Assembly (NCBI RefSeq): GCF_000004195.4
Contig: NC_030683.2
Span: forward strand, 48,063,358-48,127,357
Source of the DNA: Xenopus tropicalis
Taxonomy: Eukaryota; Chordata; Amphibia; Anura; Pipidae
Length of the DNA: 64,000 nucleotides
Reading direction: 5' to 3'
This document shows, piece by piece, positions 11,394 through 22,048 of the stretch. How positions within the stretch are numbered: the first letter of the stretch is position 1; every line of letters begins with the position of its first letter. The position numbers were made by a program, and so were the translations under genes. A model generated the notes under the pieces. It worked only from the letters and a program-made list of their open reading frames with translations. It was not told the DNA's origin and did no database searches.

Positions 11394-11683
11394 TAGGGAT
11401 GCCCTGAATCTACTTTTTTGGATTCTGCTGAACCCCTGAATCCTTCGTAAAGGATTCAGCCAGATAACAAACCGAATCTGAACCTTAATTAACATTTGCT
11501 AATTAGGTTTTTGAAGGGTTAAATGTCGCTGCCCACGCATCGAACGGAAAAAAAAAAATCAACTTCCGTGTTTACTTGACAAATAGTCATGTGATTTTTT
11601 GAATTCGGTTAGGCCAGACCAGTGGATACAGCCGAATCCGAATCCTGACGAAAAAGGCCGAATACCGAATTCTGCATTCCCTA
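11394..11683. mobile_element. hAT-type MITE (TAGGGATGC / GAATCC family)
   Basis: It begins TAGGGATGCCCTGAATC and ends GAATTCTGCATTCCCTA. The flanks TTAAGAAA and GTAAAAAA match at 6 of 8 positions, weakly consistent with an 8-bp duplication. The interior repeats GGATTC/GAATCC boxes. This layout is common in Xenopus non-autonomous hAT elements. Confidence 0.75.
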
Positions 11684-11734
11684 GTAAAAAAGACAAAAGT
11701 CAATCAATTTGAATCCCTCCAAATAACCCAAATA

Positions 11735-11795
11735 TATATATGTATATATACACACACACATATATATACAGTATATACACACACAAACACACATG
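11735..11795. repeat. TA/CA microsatellite
   Basis: Alternating TATATATG and CACACACA runs make an impure dinucleotide tract. Confidence 0.8.
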
Positions 11796-11880
11796 CCTAA
11801 ACAGACAATCAATACACTCATAATTAACAAAATATATTGAAACACCTACAATAATTGGGGGACATTTACCCCCATTAAAT

Positions 11881-11903
11881 TTTGGTGTTACTTTTCCTTT
11901 AAA
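11881..11903. mobile_element. Solo right end of a T2-type element
   Basis: GGTGTTACTTTTCCTTTAA matches the right terminus of the complete T2-type copy at 2.67 kb. No left end is seen nearby. Confidence 0.45.
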
Positions 11904-12749
11904 GTCAGCAAGTTATCTAAATAAATATTTGCAGTACTCTGCTGCTTCATATGTAAGTTTAAGTAAATGGTCAGTAATGAACCATAATAGAACATGGATT
12001 AGTGCATAGGACATAGATAGTCCTATAACCTGGAAGTAACTCAGAAGGAGCTAAAGAGATTGAAAGCTAATATGGACAAGACCATCCATGGGACAATCTA
12101 AATGTTTCACAAAGCTGGAAGATTGGTGAGAAAGGCATAGCTGAAAAAAACCCTATAACAATATCTGTTAGGGCAGGTGAAAGATTCAGCAAACATGTGG
12201 GGAGAGGTTTTCCAATCTAAATAGATCAAAGCTGAGGTTTTTGCCAATTCCCAGTTAAATCCATTTTAGTTTCTGGTTGTAAAAAATGTTGAAAAAACCC
12301 AAAGGAAATTAATTTGCATGCAAGGCTTTTTATTAACAATTCATGTGCCGCAAAAAAGGGAATTGTTATTAAATATATGTAAATCTGTGGCTTTGATGCA
12401 GTGCCTCTCTCCTTCATTTCAATCAATCAAACGTCCATACAGCTAAAGCAGTACAGTGTGTGGGGGTCATCAGATTCAACTGGTATATACTTTAACAGAT
12501 CCAAACATTGAAAAACTAGAAGAAAACAAGATGGACTTGTGTGGCTCTTAGGGGTCTAATTACCTATTTTTCTTTGACTGTTTTAAGGCAATAATGGAGG
12601 GAACAGATGGAAAAATTATAATGCAGAAGCACATCCATGCAAATTGGAACTGCACTCTGCACTACAGTGTGTAAAACACAAATTTCTGACACAATTGCCA
12701 TGTTTCCTAAATCTGTGTCAGTACGGGCACATTCGAAAAAATAAACAGC
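11904..12749. other. Unique sequence
   Basis: No recognised repeat and no credible coding frame. Short frames at 12226-12426 and 12564-12752 look random. Confidence 0.5.
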
Positions 12750-12985
12750 CATTCAAGCTGGAGAAAAGGCCCAGGTTTTATAAACAGATAAGCTATGTAC
12801 AATACAATACACCTTATCTGTTATCTGCTACGTAACTTGGGCCTTTTCTCCTTTTTTCAATTTGAGTGGCTAATGCCATAGCTACACAGCAGCTTGTTTA
12901 TATAGACTATAGTAGTGTTTCTGAAGCAAACAAACAACTTTTACCAGTGCAGGGCAATAGTAATTAATATATTACTTCTTCAGCA
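12750..12985. mobile_element. T2-type MITE remnant, ends lost
   Basis: GGAGAAAAGGCCCAGGTT faces AACTTGGGCCTTTTCTCC around a short centre. The stretch GCCATAGCTACACAGCAGC and AGTGCAGGGCAATAGTAATT follow, as in the copy at 2.27-2.69 kb. The TTAA ends are gone. Confidence 0.7.
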
Positions 12986-13106
12986 CTTCTTCAGTGCTAT
13001 AGAATATCGCAATGTGATTGGCCAGACTGGTAGGCTGGCCTTTAGAAATGCAACAAGGTTCAGCATTCAACTCCTTACACACTTTGTAGGCACATGGACC
13101 TTGTAA

Positions 13107-13565
13107 TTAAAGGGGAACTCTGGCTTTCAAACCAAAATTTGTTAAAGAGCCCCGCATAACACAGAAACCCCTAATATACCTATCACTGTAATCTATTCTT
13201 TCAAAAGGTATACCATTTTTATAAGCTGAAATTAAGCTGAAAAACAGTTATTTTCTTTCTGCATCATTTAAAATCCTGGCAAGGGAGGAGGGACTAAAAC
13301 ATCAATGTTACAAAGTGTAGCAACTGGATTTGGAGGATATAGGCTAAAAGCAGGCTGAGGCAGTCAACTACTGTTACATTTTATTTGGGTCTCAAAGTAG
13401 TCAGCCAGATCAGCAGAGGAACAGGGGGCCAGGCTTAGATAACTGTTCCAAACCATATTATTACATTGAAAATCCTGATAAGCCTGCAGTTTTGTAATTG
13501 ATGTATAATGCAAAGTTTGCATTTTCAAAAAGCTTAAGTTGTGCTTGGGTGGAGCTCCCCTTTGA
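13107..13565. mobile_element. T2-type MITE, TTAAAGGGGAACTC subfamily
   Basis: The left end is TTAAAGGGGAACTCTGGC at 13107. The right end is GGTGGAGCTCCCCTTTGA at 13565, where the second TTAA has mutated to TTGA. The internal sequence does not match the 2.27 kb copy, so this is a separate subfamily. Confidence 0.75.
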
Positions 13566-13730
13566 GCTCAGCATCCTTTAAAATACCTTATAAACCTCAT
13601 TATTTATTTATATTAGGCCAGCAAGTTATGTAGCCCTACATTTATAACAAACATAATTTAACAATCAAGGGTTACAGAATAAAAACAGGATCAGAGAACA
13701 CGACTTACAATTCTTTACAATCTAACAATC
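13566..13730. other. Unique spacer
   Basis: Short AT-rich sequence without recognised features. Confidence 0.4.
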
Positions 13731-14131
13731 CCCCTTGGTATATATAGTATGTTCTCAGACAGTTCTTAGATATTATAGAATAGCAGAATCTCATAAAAAT
13801 GCTTGTAATTTGGGGGTAAACTGATAGAGGATTACTGTTCAGCACCTTTAAATTCCCTTAGGTATATGTTTTGTACTTTGCTTCAATAGACCGCGGAATA
13901 CTTCTTAGATACTATTGAGTTGCCAGTCAGATGGGTAAGCCTGTAATTTTCAGTTAAACAGATGGCAAAGTAAAGCTCAACACCTCTGAAATCCCCTAGG
14001 TATATATTTCGTACTTTGCCTCAATGGGCTGTGGAATAGTTCTCCAATACTATAAAATTACTCAGTTAGATGGCCAACCTGTGATTATCAGTTGAACAGA
14101 TGGCAAACTGATGCTCAGCACCTTTAAAAAT
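13731..14131 (+). repeat. Three-unit tandem repeat, period 124-138 bp
   Basis: GGTATA starts a unit at 13737, 13861 and 13999. Each unit holds a TTTGTACTTTGC-like box, TACTTCTTAGATACTATT-like box, GATGGGTAAGCCTG-like box and ends in CTCAGCACCTTTAAA-like sequence. The first unit is the most diverged. Unit sequence has no open frame. Confidence 0.8.
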
Positions 14132-14936
14132 CGAGATACATTTTTATTTTGTTTGGTACAAACCTATGGAACATTGAAATCTAATTGTCAACACAGCATT
14201 TTGTCAACAAAAAAGTTGTTGTTGAGCTCCTCCCACATTAGGGGACAGACTCTGAAAAGCTGTGTTATTTTGTGCCTAAATAGGGTGTGTGGTAACATGA
14301 AAATACACTGCACAAGGTGGCCAGAGATGAAGTCATTGCATTCAATGGAACACAGAAATAACAAAGCCACAAACAATTGGGGGTTTTTTTCCGATGATAA
14401 AGGTAGGTCTTGACAATTAAGTATCTTAGTTAAAGAGTAATAAGTGGAGAATAAAATATATTTTTAGTGGCAAGTGATATTTTCTACAGAGGGCATACAG
14501 GATGTTAAAATGAGGAGAGTATTATGAATTTTAATTAACAGAGCTTCCATACTGTGGAGTTATAGAGGAGAAATGGGCAAGTAAATGGCACATGACATTT
14601 TCCCTAGGCAGGTAAGGTTGTGCAATTTGGCAGGAAAAACGCTATGTATAAATAAAAGTTAATAGTTCAGTGGAATCTCTGATGGGTAAAGATCTAAGAT
14701 AACCTGCAGACAAAGTCTAAGCAACGAGAATCAATGTCAAGCAAAAACTGCATAAAGTATTAAATATTAGTCACAAGAGGGATATACCTGCAAGAGAGAA
14801 CTGCAAATGCACACAAAATAGAAGAGTTCTCAGAAGGTAAAACAAAAGAATGGAAGTCATTCTCCAATAAGCTATCTACATTAGAGTTGTTGTGAAACTG
14901 AGAAATGTTAACAAATACATAAACCCAGACCAGGGA
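14132..14936. other. Unique sequence
   Basis: No recognised element. The 100-codon frame at 14111-14413 starts inside the tandem repeat and shows no domain. Confidence 0.5.
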
Positions 14937-14942
14937 GGTGTA

Positions 14943-14985
<43 letters not shown>
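14937..14985. repeat. (TA)n microsatellite
   Basis: About 49 bp of nearly pure TA dinucleotides with one TG interruption near the left. Confidence 0.95.
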
Positions 14986-14988
<3 letters not shown>

Positions 14989-15049
14989 GCTATGCGTCTG
15001 ACACAAATCCATCATATTTGCTACAAAGCACATTATTGATGGTATATAA

Positions 15050-15388
15050 GGCTGATGCCACACGTGGCGTTTTTACGCTGCGTATTTTCTAATTCTCTCG
15101 GCGGCTGAAAAACGCACGATATCATCATCCATAGAAATAACTTGAAAAGACTCAAAGGAAACCACACAATGCGTAAATACGCTAGAATGTATACACAAAG
15201 GCAGCTGCCAGACCTAGCTGAAATACGCGGCGTTTTTTACTATTTTACACTATTAGCACCATGGGAAACGGGATTTGCTACATCACCAGTACTAGGCTGA
15301 AAAACGCCATAGTCAGGGGCTGTGGCTTGTGTGGCGTTTTTAGACTGAGAAAATACGCAGTGTAAAAACGTCACGTGTGGCATCAGCC
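15050..15388. mobile_element. MITE with GGCTGATGCC ends, TAA duplication
   Basis: GGCTGATGCCACACGTGGCG at the left pairs with CACGTGTGGCATCAGCC at the right, and the inverted match continues through CGTTTTTACGCTGCGTATTT. TAA flanks both sides (15047-15049 and 15389-15391). A 3-bp TAA duplication fits PIF/Harbinger-type elements. Confidence 0.85.
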
Positions 15389-16414
15389 TAAGTTTAGAGG
15401 AAAGAATGTTCAGTAGATGTTCTTCCTTCAGCTGTTCAAAAGATGCTTTGTGCAAGAGAAACGTTGGCTGCTATCTGTTTCTGAAGAAATAGCCCCTGAT
15501 AAAACAGCAGGTGGCCACCGTGCTGCTCATTCATGATATTAGTGATGTTTGACTGCTAATATCTTGAAAATAAAAATATAAAATAATGTAAATCACAAAA
15601 GTACTAATTTTAGTTTCACAATTCTACAGTACATTATGTTGGAGAGTATTTATTCCCTGGGTAGCTCACTGTGTATTTGTTTTTGAAAAATGTCTCACTG
15701 GAGACCAACATGTTGACTAGAAAATACATTTTACATATTAACTTTAAATACATAAAATATGTGTATAGTTTAATAGCAGCCACGTACATGTCTTTGGTCT
15801 TGGTTTTTAATTTAACAAGCTTTCACATCTAAATGACAACATTCTATTGTACTTCGCATTTCCTCAATGAAGAGATTGATGGCCCTGCCAGACATTTGCT
15901 TGTAACACAAGACATTTTGTATATTGTGAAAATATTGCTTTTATTAAAACATCACTGTGAGTTACACTATCTGTTATATGAATTTTATTGTTATCTTTGT
16001 AATATTCAATGGACATTTATCTTTTTGTTTCAAAGGAAAGAATACTATTAATGTTTTTTTCATTATTTATAATATTAGGATTTTGAACTGACATGCTTGC
16101 AGCTTGAAAAATATGCTTATAAAATAACCACAGCAACATTTCCAGCTTGTTTATTTTATTTACATAGCAAGTAGATCTGATTGTATTCCATTTAAATTAT
16201 TTTATATGTATCCAAGTTTAAGAGAGAAAAATCTTTTTTTTTAAATATAATTTATCAAATTGATCAAAAAGTGCCAATGTCTATGGCAGCTTAAAAAAAA
16301 AATCCTTCTTTTTGTATCACCAAATGTCCAAAGATTCCAGCACACTAGAAATAGAAACAATGATAACATTAATGATAAGTAATTAACCAGGTGCTATCTG
16401 GGTTAATAATACAA
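15389..16414. other. Unique AT-rich sequence
   Basis: No recognised repeat or gene. A 72-codon frame at 15833-16051 shows no domain. Confidence 0.5.
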
Positions 16415-16449
16415 AATTATACAAAAATAGATGCACACCAGGAGAGTAT

Positions 16450-16516
16450 CTCTCATTAAAAGCATATCTTTTATTAATCATAGCTAAAAGGAAAACTGGA
16501 CATTTAGATCCACATC
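16450..16516. repeat. Left inverted terminal segment of Penelope-like copy
   Basis: It is nearly complementary to 19713-19779: TCTTTTATTAATCATAG is exact, and GATCCACATC pairs with GATGTGGATC. The segment also carries AAGGATCTTTCTCAAG just inside, the hairpin-like signature seen at other retroelement ends in the window. Confidence 0.85.
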
Positions 16517-17211
16517 AAGGATCTTTCTCAAGACACCATTTCCCATTAAAAACAAGAAATATATACACATGAGAACAATCACTCACCAATCAATGTGCAA
16601 CATCCACCCAGCTTGCGGCATCAGAAATCCCACCCATCAAGGGAAAAGGGATCCTAACTCAGGTGCAATATACATATAGACTTCTAAGAGGAGACAAGCA
16701 AAATACATTGTAGCAAACATCCATCCCTAATTACATTATAATTTATATCTGATTTATAAAACATAAGGGGCCTGATTCACTAAAGGGCGATAAAAATTAT
16801 CGCACGCTTTTTTGCGTTAAGAAACGCAAAATAATTTGCGCGCGTGCAAAAAATCGCCATTTTCGCATGGGTTATTTATCGCACTAGTTTTACCGCATGC
16901 GTTAATTTCTGCGCTGAAAAGAATACGATCGCATGATTCACTATAACTTTTGCGCGCTAAATATCGCATTCGGCTATGCGAAAATTAACACCTACTACAG
17001 GCAGGCGAAAATTATACAAAAGTACAGTAAATGATTTTTTGCAATAAAATATGGACTTACAGTGTTATTTATTCAAGTGTTTCCCCTAGAGTGACGCAGC
17101 CGCCAGTTTGCAGCGAAATGTTCATTTTTAATACAGTAATTTTCTGCAAGTATTGGCGTGTATGGCTAACATGGCGTGCGTTCATTTGCGTGACTATTTA
17201 TATTTGGCTAC

Positions 17212-17508
17212 TAGTGATGAAATGCTTCGCCAGGCATGGATTCGCAGCAAATTTTTGGACGTGCGTTGAATTTTTTCGCGGCGGATTTTTTCATGCGTTT
17301 CGCAAAACAATCCGCCAATGGCAAAACGCATGAAAAAATTAGCCATGCAAAAATTCACCACACATACAAAAATTGATACAAGCGTAAAAAAATAATAGTC
17401 ACAGCAACAATTTTTTTGCCCGCACAACATTTTTGCTGTTTTGTGGATCTTTCGAAAGATTTGCTAATTTTTCACTAAAGATAACCAGAACACATTTGCT
17501 CATCACTA
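17212..17508. mobile_element. hAT-type MITE (TAGTGATG family), third nesting level
   Basis: TAGTGATGAAATGCTTCGCC at the left and TTTGCTCATCACTA at the right bound a typical family member with the GCCAGGCATGGATTCGCAGC box. Flanks TTGGCTAC and GTGGCTAC match at 7 of 8 positions. It lies inside the fold-back element at 16768, which lies inside the Penelope-like copy. Confidence 0.85.
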
Positions 17509-17514
17509 GTGGCT

Positions 17515-17660
17515 ACTATTTATAAGCATCTACTATTTATATGATACCATTTATATGCTACCATTTATATGTGGCTAATATTTATATACACCATTTATAT
17601 GCGGCGACAATTTTTATACACTATTTCTAAGCTACCATTCATATGCGGCGACTATTCGCG
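17515..17660 (+). repeat. Degenerate short tandem repeat
   Basis: Variants of CTACCATTTATATG recur roughly every 14-25 bp (GATACCATTTATATGC, CTACCATTTATATGTGG, ACACCATTTATATGCGG). This is in the right arm of the host MITE and has no clear left-arm partner except TGACTATTTATATTTGG near 17190. Confidence 0.7.
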
Positions 17661-17950
17661 GGCGTAATTTAGCGCATGTACCAGCAAATACCGCATTGAA
17701 ATAGTCTTCGCGAGTTAAATAACGCATGCAATATCGCTCGTAAAAAAATTAAGACGCGGTAAAAATTTTAGCGCACAATAAAAATAGCGCACGTTTTATC
17801 GCCCTTTAGTGAATCAGGCCCAAGAAAGGACAATGTTAATTTAAACCATAAGGAGCTAATGTAGTTTCTTAATCCAGAAGCAATAACTTAGCAGGATCGC
17901 CCCCACATTTCAGCAGGGGCATATGATCAATTGAATATATTTAAAAGTAG

Positions 17951-18271
17951 TTATTCTGCGCCCCAACTCCAAAAAATGCTTAGCAACCGGTTTGGATGTT
18001 TTTCCATCCCTAAATGCAGTACTAATAGCTTAACGATGATTCTGATCCAATGTGTCAAATTTGTTTTTCCCACATATGAAAGGCTACATGGGCATGTCAC
18101 TAAATAAATCACATGGGTCATAGAAGAAGTAAAATGATGCTTAATAAAAAAAAATCTTTTACCCGTATGTGGGTGTAAAAAACTAGCATCTGGGGACATA
18201 AATCTGCACAATTTGCAATAAGGGCAGCGGTAGCACCCTGGCTTCTCATTACTTAACCATGATCTGGTCAC
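17951..18271 (-). pseudogene. GIY-YIG endonuclease region of Penelope-like ORF
   Basis: The 106-residue frame contains a cysteine cluster (C13, C16, C19, C22), then HPHTGKRFFFIKHHF, VIYLVTCPC (54-62) and YVGKT (66-70). VIYL and YVGKT are the two halves of the GIY-YIG nuclease signature, and an arginine follows at 77 as expected for the catalytic helix. In Penelope-like elements this domain follows the RT and cleaves target DNA. The domain is only partly covered; the C-terminal half with the conserved glutamate is not recognisable. The frame is flanked by stops, and the initiating ATG is not a real start. Confidence 0.85.
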
Positions 18272-18385
18272 CTATTGATAACATTCAGTTGAGTCATTTT
18301 TAACCAGAAGATCATGTAAATTTGACATCATCAGATCTGATAATATTCCAATGTTTATTTACACTACTACAGATAGCTTTTGATC

Positions 18386-18616
18386 TCAGCATTTTTCCCA
18401 ATTGGCTTCCATGCTTCCACAATTATGCTCATATGCTATTGACAATGCCCTGTCCTTGAAGCGGGACCATGTTTCTGCTATTTGTTTTTGTGTGACCATA
18501 AGGTCAGTAATTTTCTTAAATGCCCTGCAGAACTGTGAAATGGGCAATGTAGTAAACCATCGATAGTAGCTATGATAATGTAATAATACATTTTTATCAG
18601 TTGGTTTGTGATGCAA
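18386..18616 (-). pseudogene. C-terminal RT region of Penelope-like ORF
   Basis: The frame begins with HHKPTDKNVLLHYHSYY, then LPISQFCRAFKKITD, and later ETWSRFKDRAL. The order TDxNxLLHxxS, LPxxQFxRxxxI, FxxRxY is characteristic of the thumb/linker region between RT and endonuclease in Penelope-like elements. It lies between the motif A fragment upstream and the GIY-YIG fragment downstream on the same strand. Frames and stops separate it from both, so the ORF is broken. Confidence 0.8.
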
Positions 18617-18627
18617 TGTATTGTCTA

Positions 18628-18776
18628 ATCTGATGCCTGTGCTAAAAATGCACTAAATAATTTGCGAAAACAGCAGAAGTATTTGCAAAAAGCATCCCAA
18701 CGCGATTAGGCCTAATCTGATGCCTGTCCTAAAAATGCACTGAAAAATTTGCAAAATGGCAGAAATATTTACAAAA
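18628..18776 (+). repeat. 84-bp tandem duplication
   Basis: CTAATCTGATGCCTGTGCTA at 18629 recurs at about 18713 with CCTAATCTGATGCCTGTCC, and both continue AAAAATGCACT, AATTTGC, GCAGAA. The duplication crosses into sequence resembling a TAGTGATG-family interior. Confidence 0.8.
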
Positions 18777-18973
18777 CGCGTGTGTTGCGTGACTTTTTTT
18801 GACGCGTGCATCATTTTTTGACACGCCCATTTTGTCATGACCATGCCCTTTTTCCAGCACATGACCATGCCCTTTTTACGCTGCAAATTTTTGTGGAAGT
18901 TTCGTAAAACAATTCGCCAAGGGCGAAATTTGCTGCAAATCCATGGCCGCCATAAAAATTTGCCCATCACTAC
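18700..18973. mobile_element. TAGTGATG-family hAT MITE, one end eroded
   Basis: The right end reads AAATTTGCCCATCACTA. Interior boxes TTCGTAAAACAATTCGCC, AAATTTGCTGCAAATCCATG and repeated CATGACCATGCCCTTTTT resemble the inverted family. The left end cannot be placed; it blends into the 84-bp duplication. Confidence 0.6.
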
Positions 18974-18975
18974 TC

Positions 18976-19462
18976 TCCACATGGCTCCTTAAAAATCAAG
19001 AACTCACTCTGTTTTGTTGCACTACTCTAGAACCTTACATCATGTAAATCTTCTTGCACTCCTGCAAGCTCCGGTTCTGTTGTAATCAGCTGCATTCTGA
19101 TTAGATCTTTCTCATTGTGGCTTCTCCAATCAAAGTGCAGTTTGACAGACAGTGAAATTAACCAATCAAGGCACAGGTGTGTTTAGAGCTGGGGAGATAT
19201 TACAAACTGAAGGCACTGCAGAAATGAAGACTGATAAGAAGGATCTGCAGACTGTAACCTTTACCTAAGATCCTCCCCAACCAACTATATACACTCCTGC
19301 ACTTTTGCACAATTTCTCTGAAAGTGAGTTGGAACTGCAAGAGGTAGTTTGGGGGGTGATTTTAACGCTAGTAGCGAATCCACAAAGTCAAATACAATAA
19401 ATCCAACACAAAAGGGATTGGGGCACAACAATATACATCAGAGTCCTCCAAAGATTGTTTAA
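18976..19462. other. Unassigned stretch inside Penelope-like copy
   Basis: This lies where the middle of the RT would be expected, but no frame gives RT motifs. It may be a further insertion or heavily decayed coding sequence. Confidence 0.4.
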
Positions 19463-19678
19463 CTATATCCCCTTGCTGTGAGATATTATAATGTATAAGC
19501 TTACAACATCCAAACTGACGAGCACTATAGGTTCACCTTCTGGTAAGAACAATGTATCAATAGACTGCAACAAATATGGAGTAACCTTTAAATATGCGGG
19601 TGTCTCCTGAACCACTGGTTGTAAAATAACATTCAGATATTTACCAATAGGTTGTAATAATAAGTCCTGTCCAGACAC
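19463..19678 (-). pseudogene. RT motif A region of Penelope-like ORF
   Basis: The 71-residue frame reads PIGKYLNVILQPVV (10-23), TPAYLKVTPYLLQSI (26-40) and VLVSLDVVSLY (52-62). The LDVVSLY segment carries the first catalytic aspartate of the polymerase palm (motif A); Penelope-like elements have a near-identical layout, with a helix ending LQP before it. The expected TNIPH after motif A is altered to IIISH. The catalytic YADD-type box was not found downstream. Confidence 0.85.
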
Positions 19679-19712
19679 AATCGGACGCTCAGGAGGTGAT
19701 GTTAAGGTACTA

Positions 19713-19779
19713 GATGTGGATCAAAACATTGGCCATTTCCTTTTAACTATGATTAATAAAAGATACCTTTTTAATGAGA
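19713..19779. repeat. Right inverted terminal segment of Penelope-like copy
   Basis: Nearly complementary to 16450-16516. CTATGATTAATAAAAGATA is the most conserved core. Being on the 5' side of the minus-strand coding remnants, it marks the upstream boundary. Confidence 0.85.
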
Positions 19780-19800
19780 CATCATCTATTTTTATATAAA

Positions 19801-21097
19801 TACATATACTTCAAAATGGAGAGCCCACACAGTATATGCAAAAAAATATTGTAAATATATTGTATTTAAATATGTATTGTATTTAAAAAAGTTATAGCAT
19901 TCTCTTACTGTACACATAAAAATGCGTTTCCTCAAGTTATGTTAACAGCGATCAAGAGATTGAATTCCCTCCCCCCTAATGGTCTTAATAATTATTATAA
20001 CATATTTGTTTTTATAAATTAATATAGAATTATTTTGGATATCTGTGCGGTAAGCAAATGAACTTGTGTATCTTGTATGAGGATTTATTATTGCATTTTC
20101 TCTACTATTTACAGGGATGGAAACCTTCATCAAGTATATATAATACATAATGTTGACCTTTTCTCTTTGGACTTTAAATAGAATTGCTTTGAGTAATTAA
20201 AATGGAGTCGCTGTTCACAGCTGAAAAAGAGCAATGTTTCAGGGGCATTGCACTCCCTTTCTAAAGCACGTCTCCGTAGCCGTATCTCTCCACGTATAAA
20301 GACACTATAAACCTGTGGTTATATCGAAAAGTGGGAATGACGTGCCCAGTGATGCATAATCTGCATTAGGTCTACAGCAAACCTGCTTTCATGTAGATTC
20401 TTCTCAATGTCATGCATAGCTTTAAGAAATACTATTCTGTTTCCCATACCTCAGTGTTGATATACAGAACAGTTCATGGGAAACTTCATATGAGGTGTTA
20501 GGAATCTTATAAAGATACCAAACTTGCATCTGGTACATTGTCTTAAACATGCAATAATTTTTCACTCAACTACAGGACACTAAACCCCACATTTACTCTG
20601 GGTTTTGACAACAAAACACGTGGAGTTTTAATAAAAATGTTTTAGTGCAGGTAATTGCTGCTGTGGATAAGTAATAGCTGAACAGTTGGTGGAAGCTTTT
20701 CTTTGACAAGTCTCCTTTTTCAGCAGTTTCTTAGCTTAGCCCTGAGGTCTAATCATACACAATACAATAATTCAAGATGTATGAATACAAGTTGATTGAA
20801 CCCCTTATTAAAAATACAAGCAATGAAATTAAAATAAAGTGTTTTCATTTTTCATTGTAAATGGTATTGGCTAAAATCATACACATTGCCCAGGGGAAAA
20901 TGGCATTTTAAACATGCATAAGTTTTAATCATTCACTAGGCAGACTGGTGATTTCATATTCTCTACCATTCAGTTACTGTGTAATATATTTCCCAGCACC
21001 ATCTATTGAGGCTTCTTAAAACTTTAGTTTGGAATATATGCAGAATAATAAAAATGATATTTGTAAGATAGTAAGAGAACAGTCTGGTAATTATATA
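19801..21097. other. Mostly unique; possible solo retroelement end
   Basis: No gene. At 20215-20275 the plus strand has CTGAAAAAGAGCAATGTTTC and GGCATTGCACTCCCTTTCT, whose inverted GTGCAATGCC/AGAGCAATG layout resembles other retroelement termini in the window. The rest is AT-rich. Confidence 0.4.
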
Positions 21098-21138
21098 CAG
21101 GTATAGGATCCGTTTTCTGAATTAGACCATCTCCCACA

Positions 21139-21659
21139 GGGACCGATTCACTAAAGGGCATTCATGCATAAGGCATAGTTTTATGCATTAAAAAGTTTTC
21201 GTTAATTAAGTATTGATTCATCAAAGTAATTTCGCATACGTTGCTACTTATATCGCATGCGCAATAACCCCAATTAAAATAACCCCCCATGCTGTTCCTG
21301 GCATAGTCAGACTCCTGTGCTCCCTTCATTTTTTTTTGGAAAGGGAAGTTTTCAGAAAGTTGTAGGGATATATGGTGGAGTGTCACAGCACACATTTTCA
21401 CGGTGCCTTGGTTACGTGCGCAATAGCGTGCACTAATATCGCGTGCTATGAAATAATGCATAAATATATTGCGTGCTTTAAAATAACGCTTAAAAATATG
21501 CCACCGCCAGATATGTAATGACAATAAAATCAATTCTTAATTCAGACAAGTGTCCTTTTTGTGAATTGATCGTTAATTCTCCAAATATAAGAAGTGATAA
21601 TATTTTTAACACATGCTATAAATATCACTCGTTTTTTCTGCCTTTAGTGAATCGGCTCC
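21139..21659. mobile_element. Fold-back MITE nested in the 21098 element
   Basis: GGGACCGATTCACTAAAGGG and CCTTTAGTGAATCGGCTCC are its inverted ends. The host sequence TCTCCC/ATAGACTCC is split with ACA on the left and ATA on the right, fitting a 3-bp duplication with one change. The arms contain ATCGCATGCG, CGTGC and similar motifs, as in the 16768 element. Confidence 0.85.
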
Positions 21660-21745
21660 ATAGACTCCATTATTTACTTTTGCAAAAATGGTTTCCCTTT
21701 TCTCTGTAATAATAAAACAGTACCTTGTACTTGATCCCAACTAAG

Positions 21746-21984
21746 AATTGTAGGTATGTACAGTATGTTTACATGTATGTTACAGTTATGTATGTTTGTA
21801 TAACTTTATTTATATAGAGCTACAAGGGTACACAGCGCTGTACAATCTTACAATATATACAATTACACACAGGGAGGACAAGTGTCAAGAATAAATAAAT
21901 ATTAATACAGAGAGATTAAGTGGTATGAGACACAGTAGGGAGGAGGTCCCTGCCCCATAGAGCTAACAATCTAAGAGCTACAAT
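21746..21984. repeat. Interspersed repeat nested in the 21098 element
   Basis: It includes AACTTTATTTATATAGAGC, TACACAGCGCTGTACAATC and GGAGGTCCCTGCCCCATAG followed by AGCTAACAATCTAAG. This text is recognised as a widespread vertebrate interspersed repeat, but I cannot name the class. Boundaries are taken from the interrupted host MITE. Confidence 0.6.
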
Positions 21985-22048
21985 CCTTATTGGAAGCAAG
22001 AGAATCCTATTGGGTTTAATTAATGTATTAATTATTTTTTAGTAGATT

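Larger units (their letters stand above)
16768..17821. mobile_element. Fold-back MITE (GGGCCTGATTCACTAAAG), host of a hAT MITE
   Basis: GGGCCTGATTCACTAAAGGG on the left is mirrored by CCCTTTAGTGAATCAGGCCC on the right, flanked by AAG on both sides (16765-16767 and 17822-17824). The arms are rich in GCGATAAAAA, CGCATGCG and similar motifs. It sits inside the Penelope-like copy and carries another element at 17212-17508. Relatives are at 21139 and 34822. Confidence 0.85.
16415..19800 (-). mobile_element. Decayed Penelope-like element with inverted ends
   Basis: Three minus-strand coding remnants appear in the right order for a Penelope-like element: RT motif A region (19463-19678), RT C-terminal region (18386-18616) and GIY-YIG endonuclease (17951-18271). 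The whole is bounded by an inverted repeat: TCTCATTAAAAG...TCTTTTATTAATCATAG at 16450-16516 matches the reverse complement of 19713-19779, and the outer CAAAAATAGATG at 16422 also has a partner at 19783-19793. Penelope-like elements are known for terminal repeats that may be direct or inverted. The copy is interrupted by a nested 1.05 kb MITE (16768-17821) and by hAT-like material near 18.7-18.98 kb, so it is dead. Confidence 0.8.

Noticed and set aside
19942..20148. 68-codon minus frame near the Penelope-like copy as a further coding piece
   Set aside because: It carries no RT or endonuclease motif and lies outside the inverted terminal segment.
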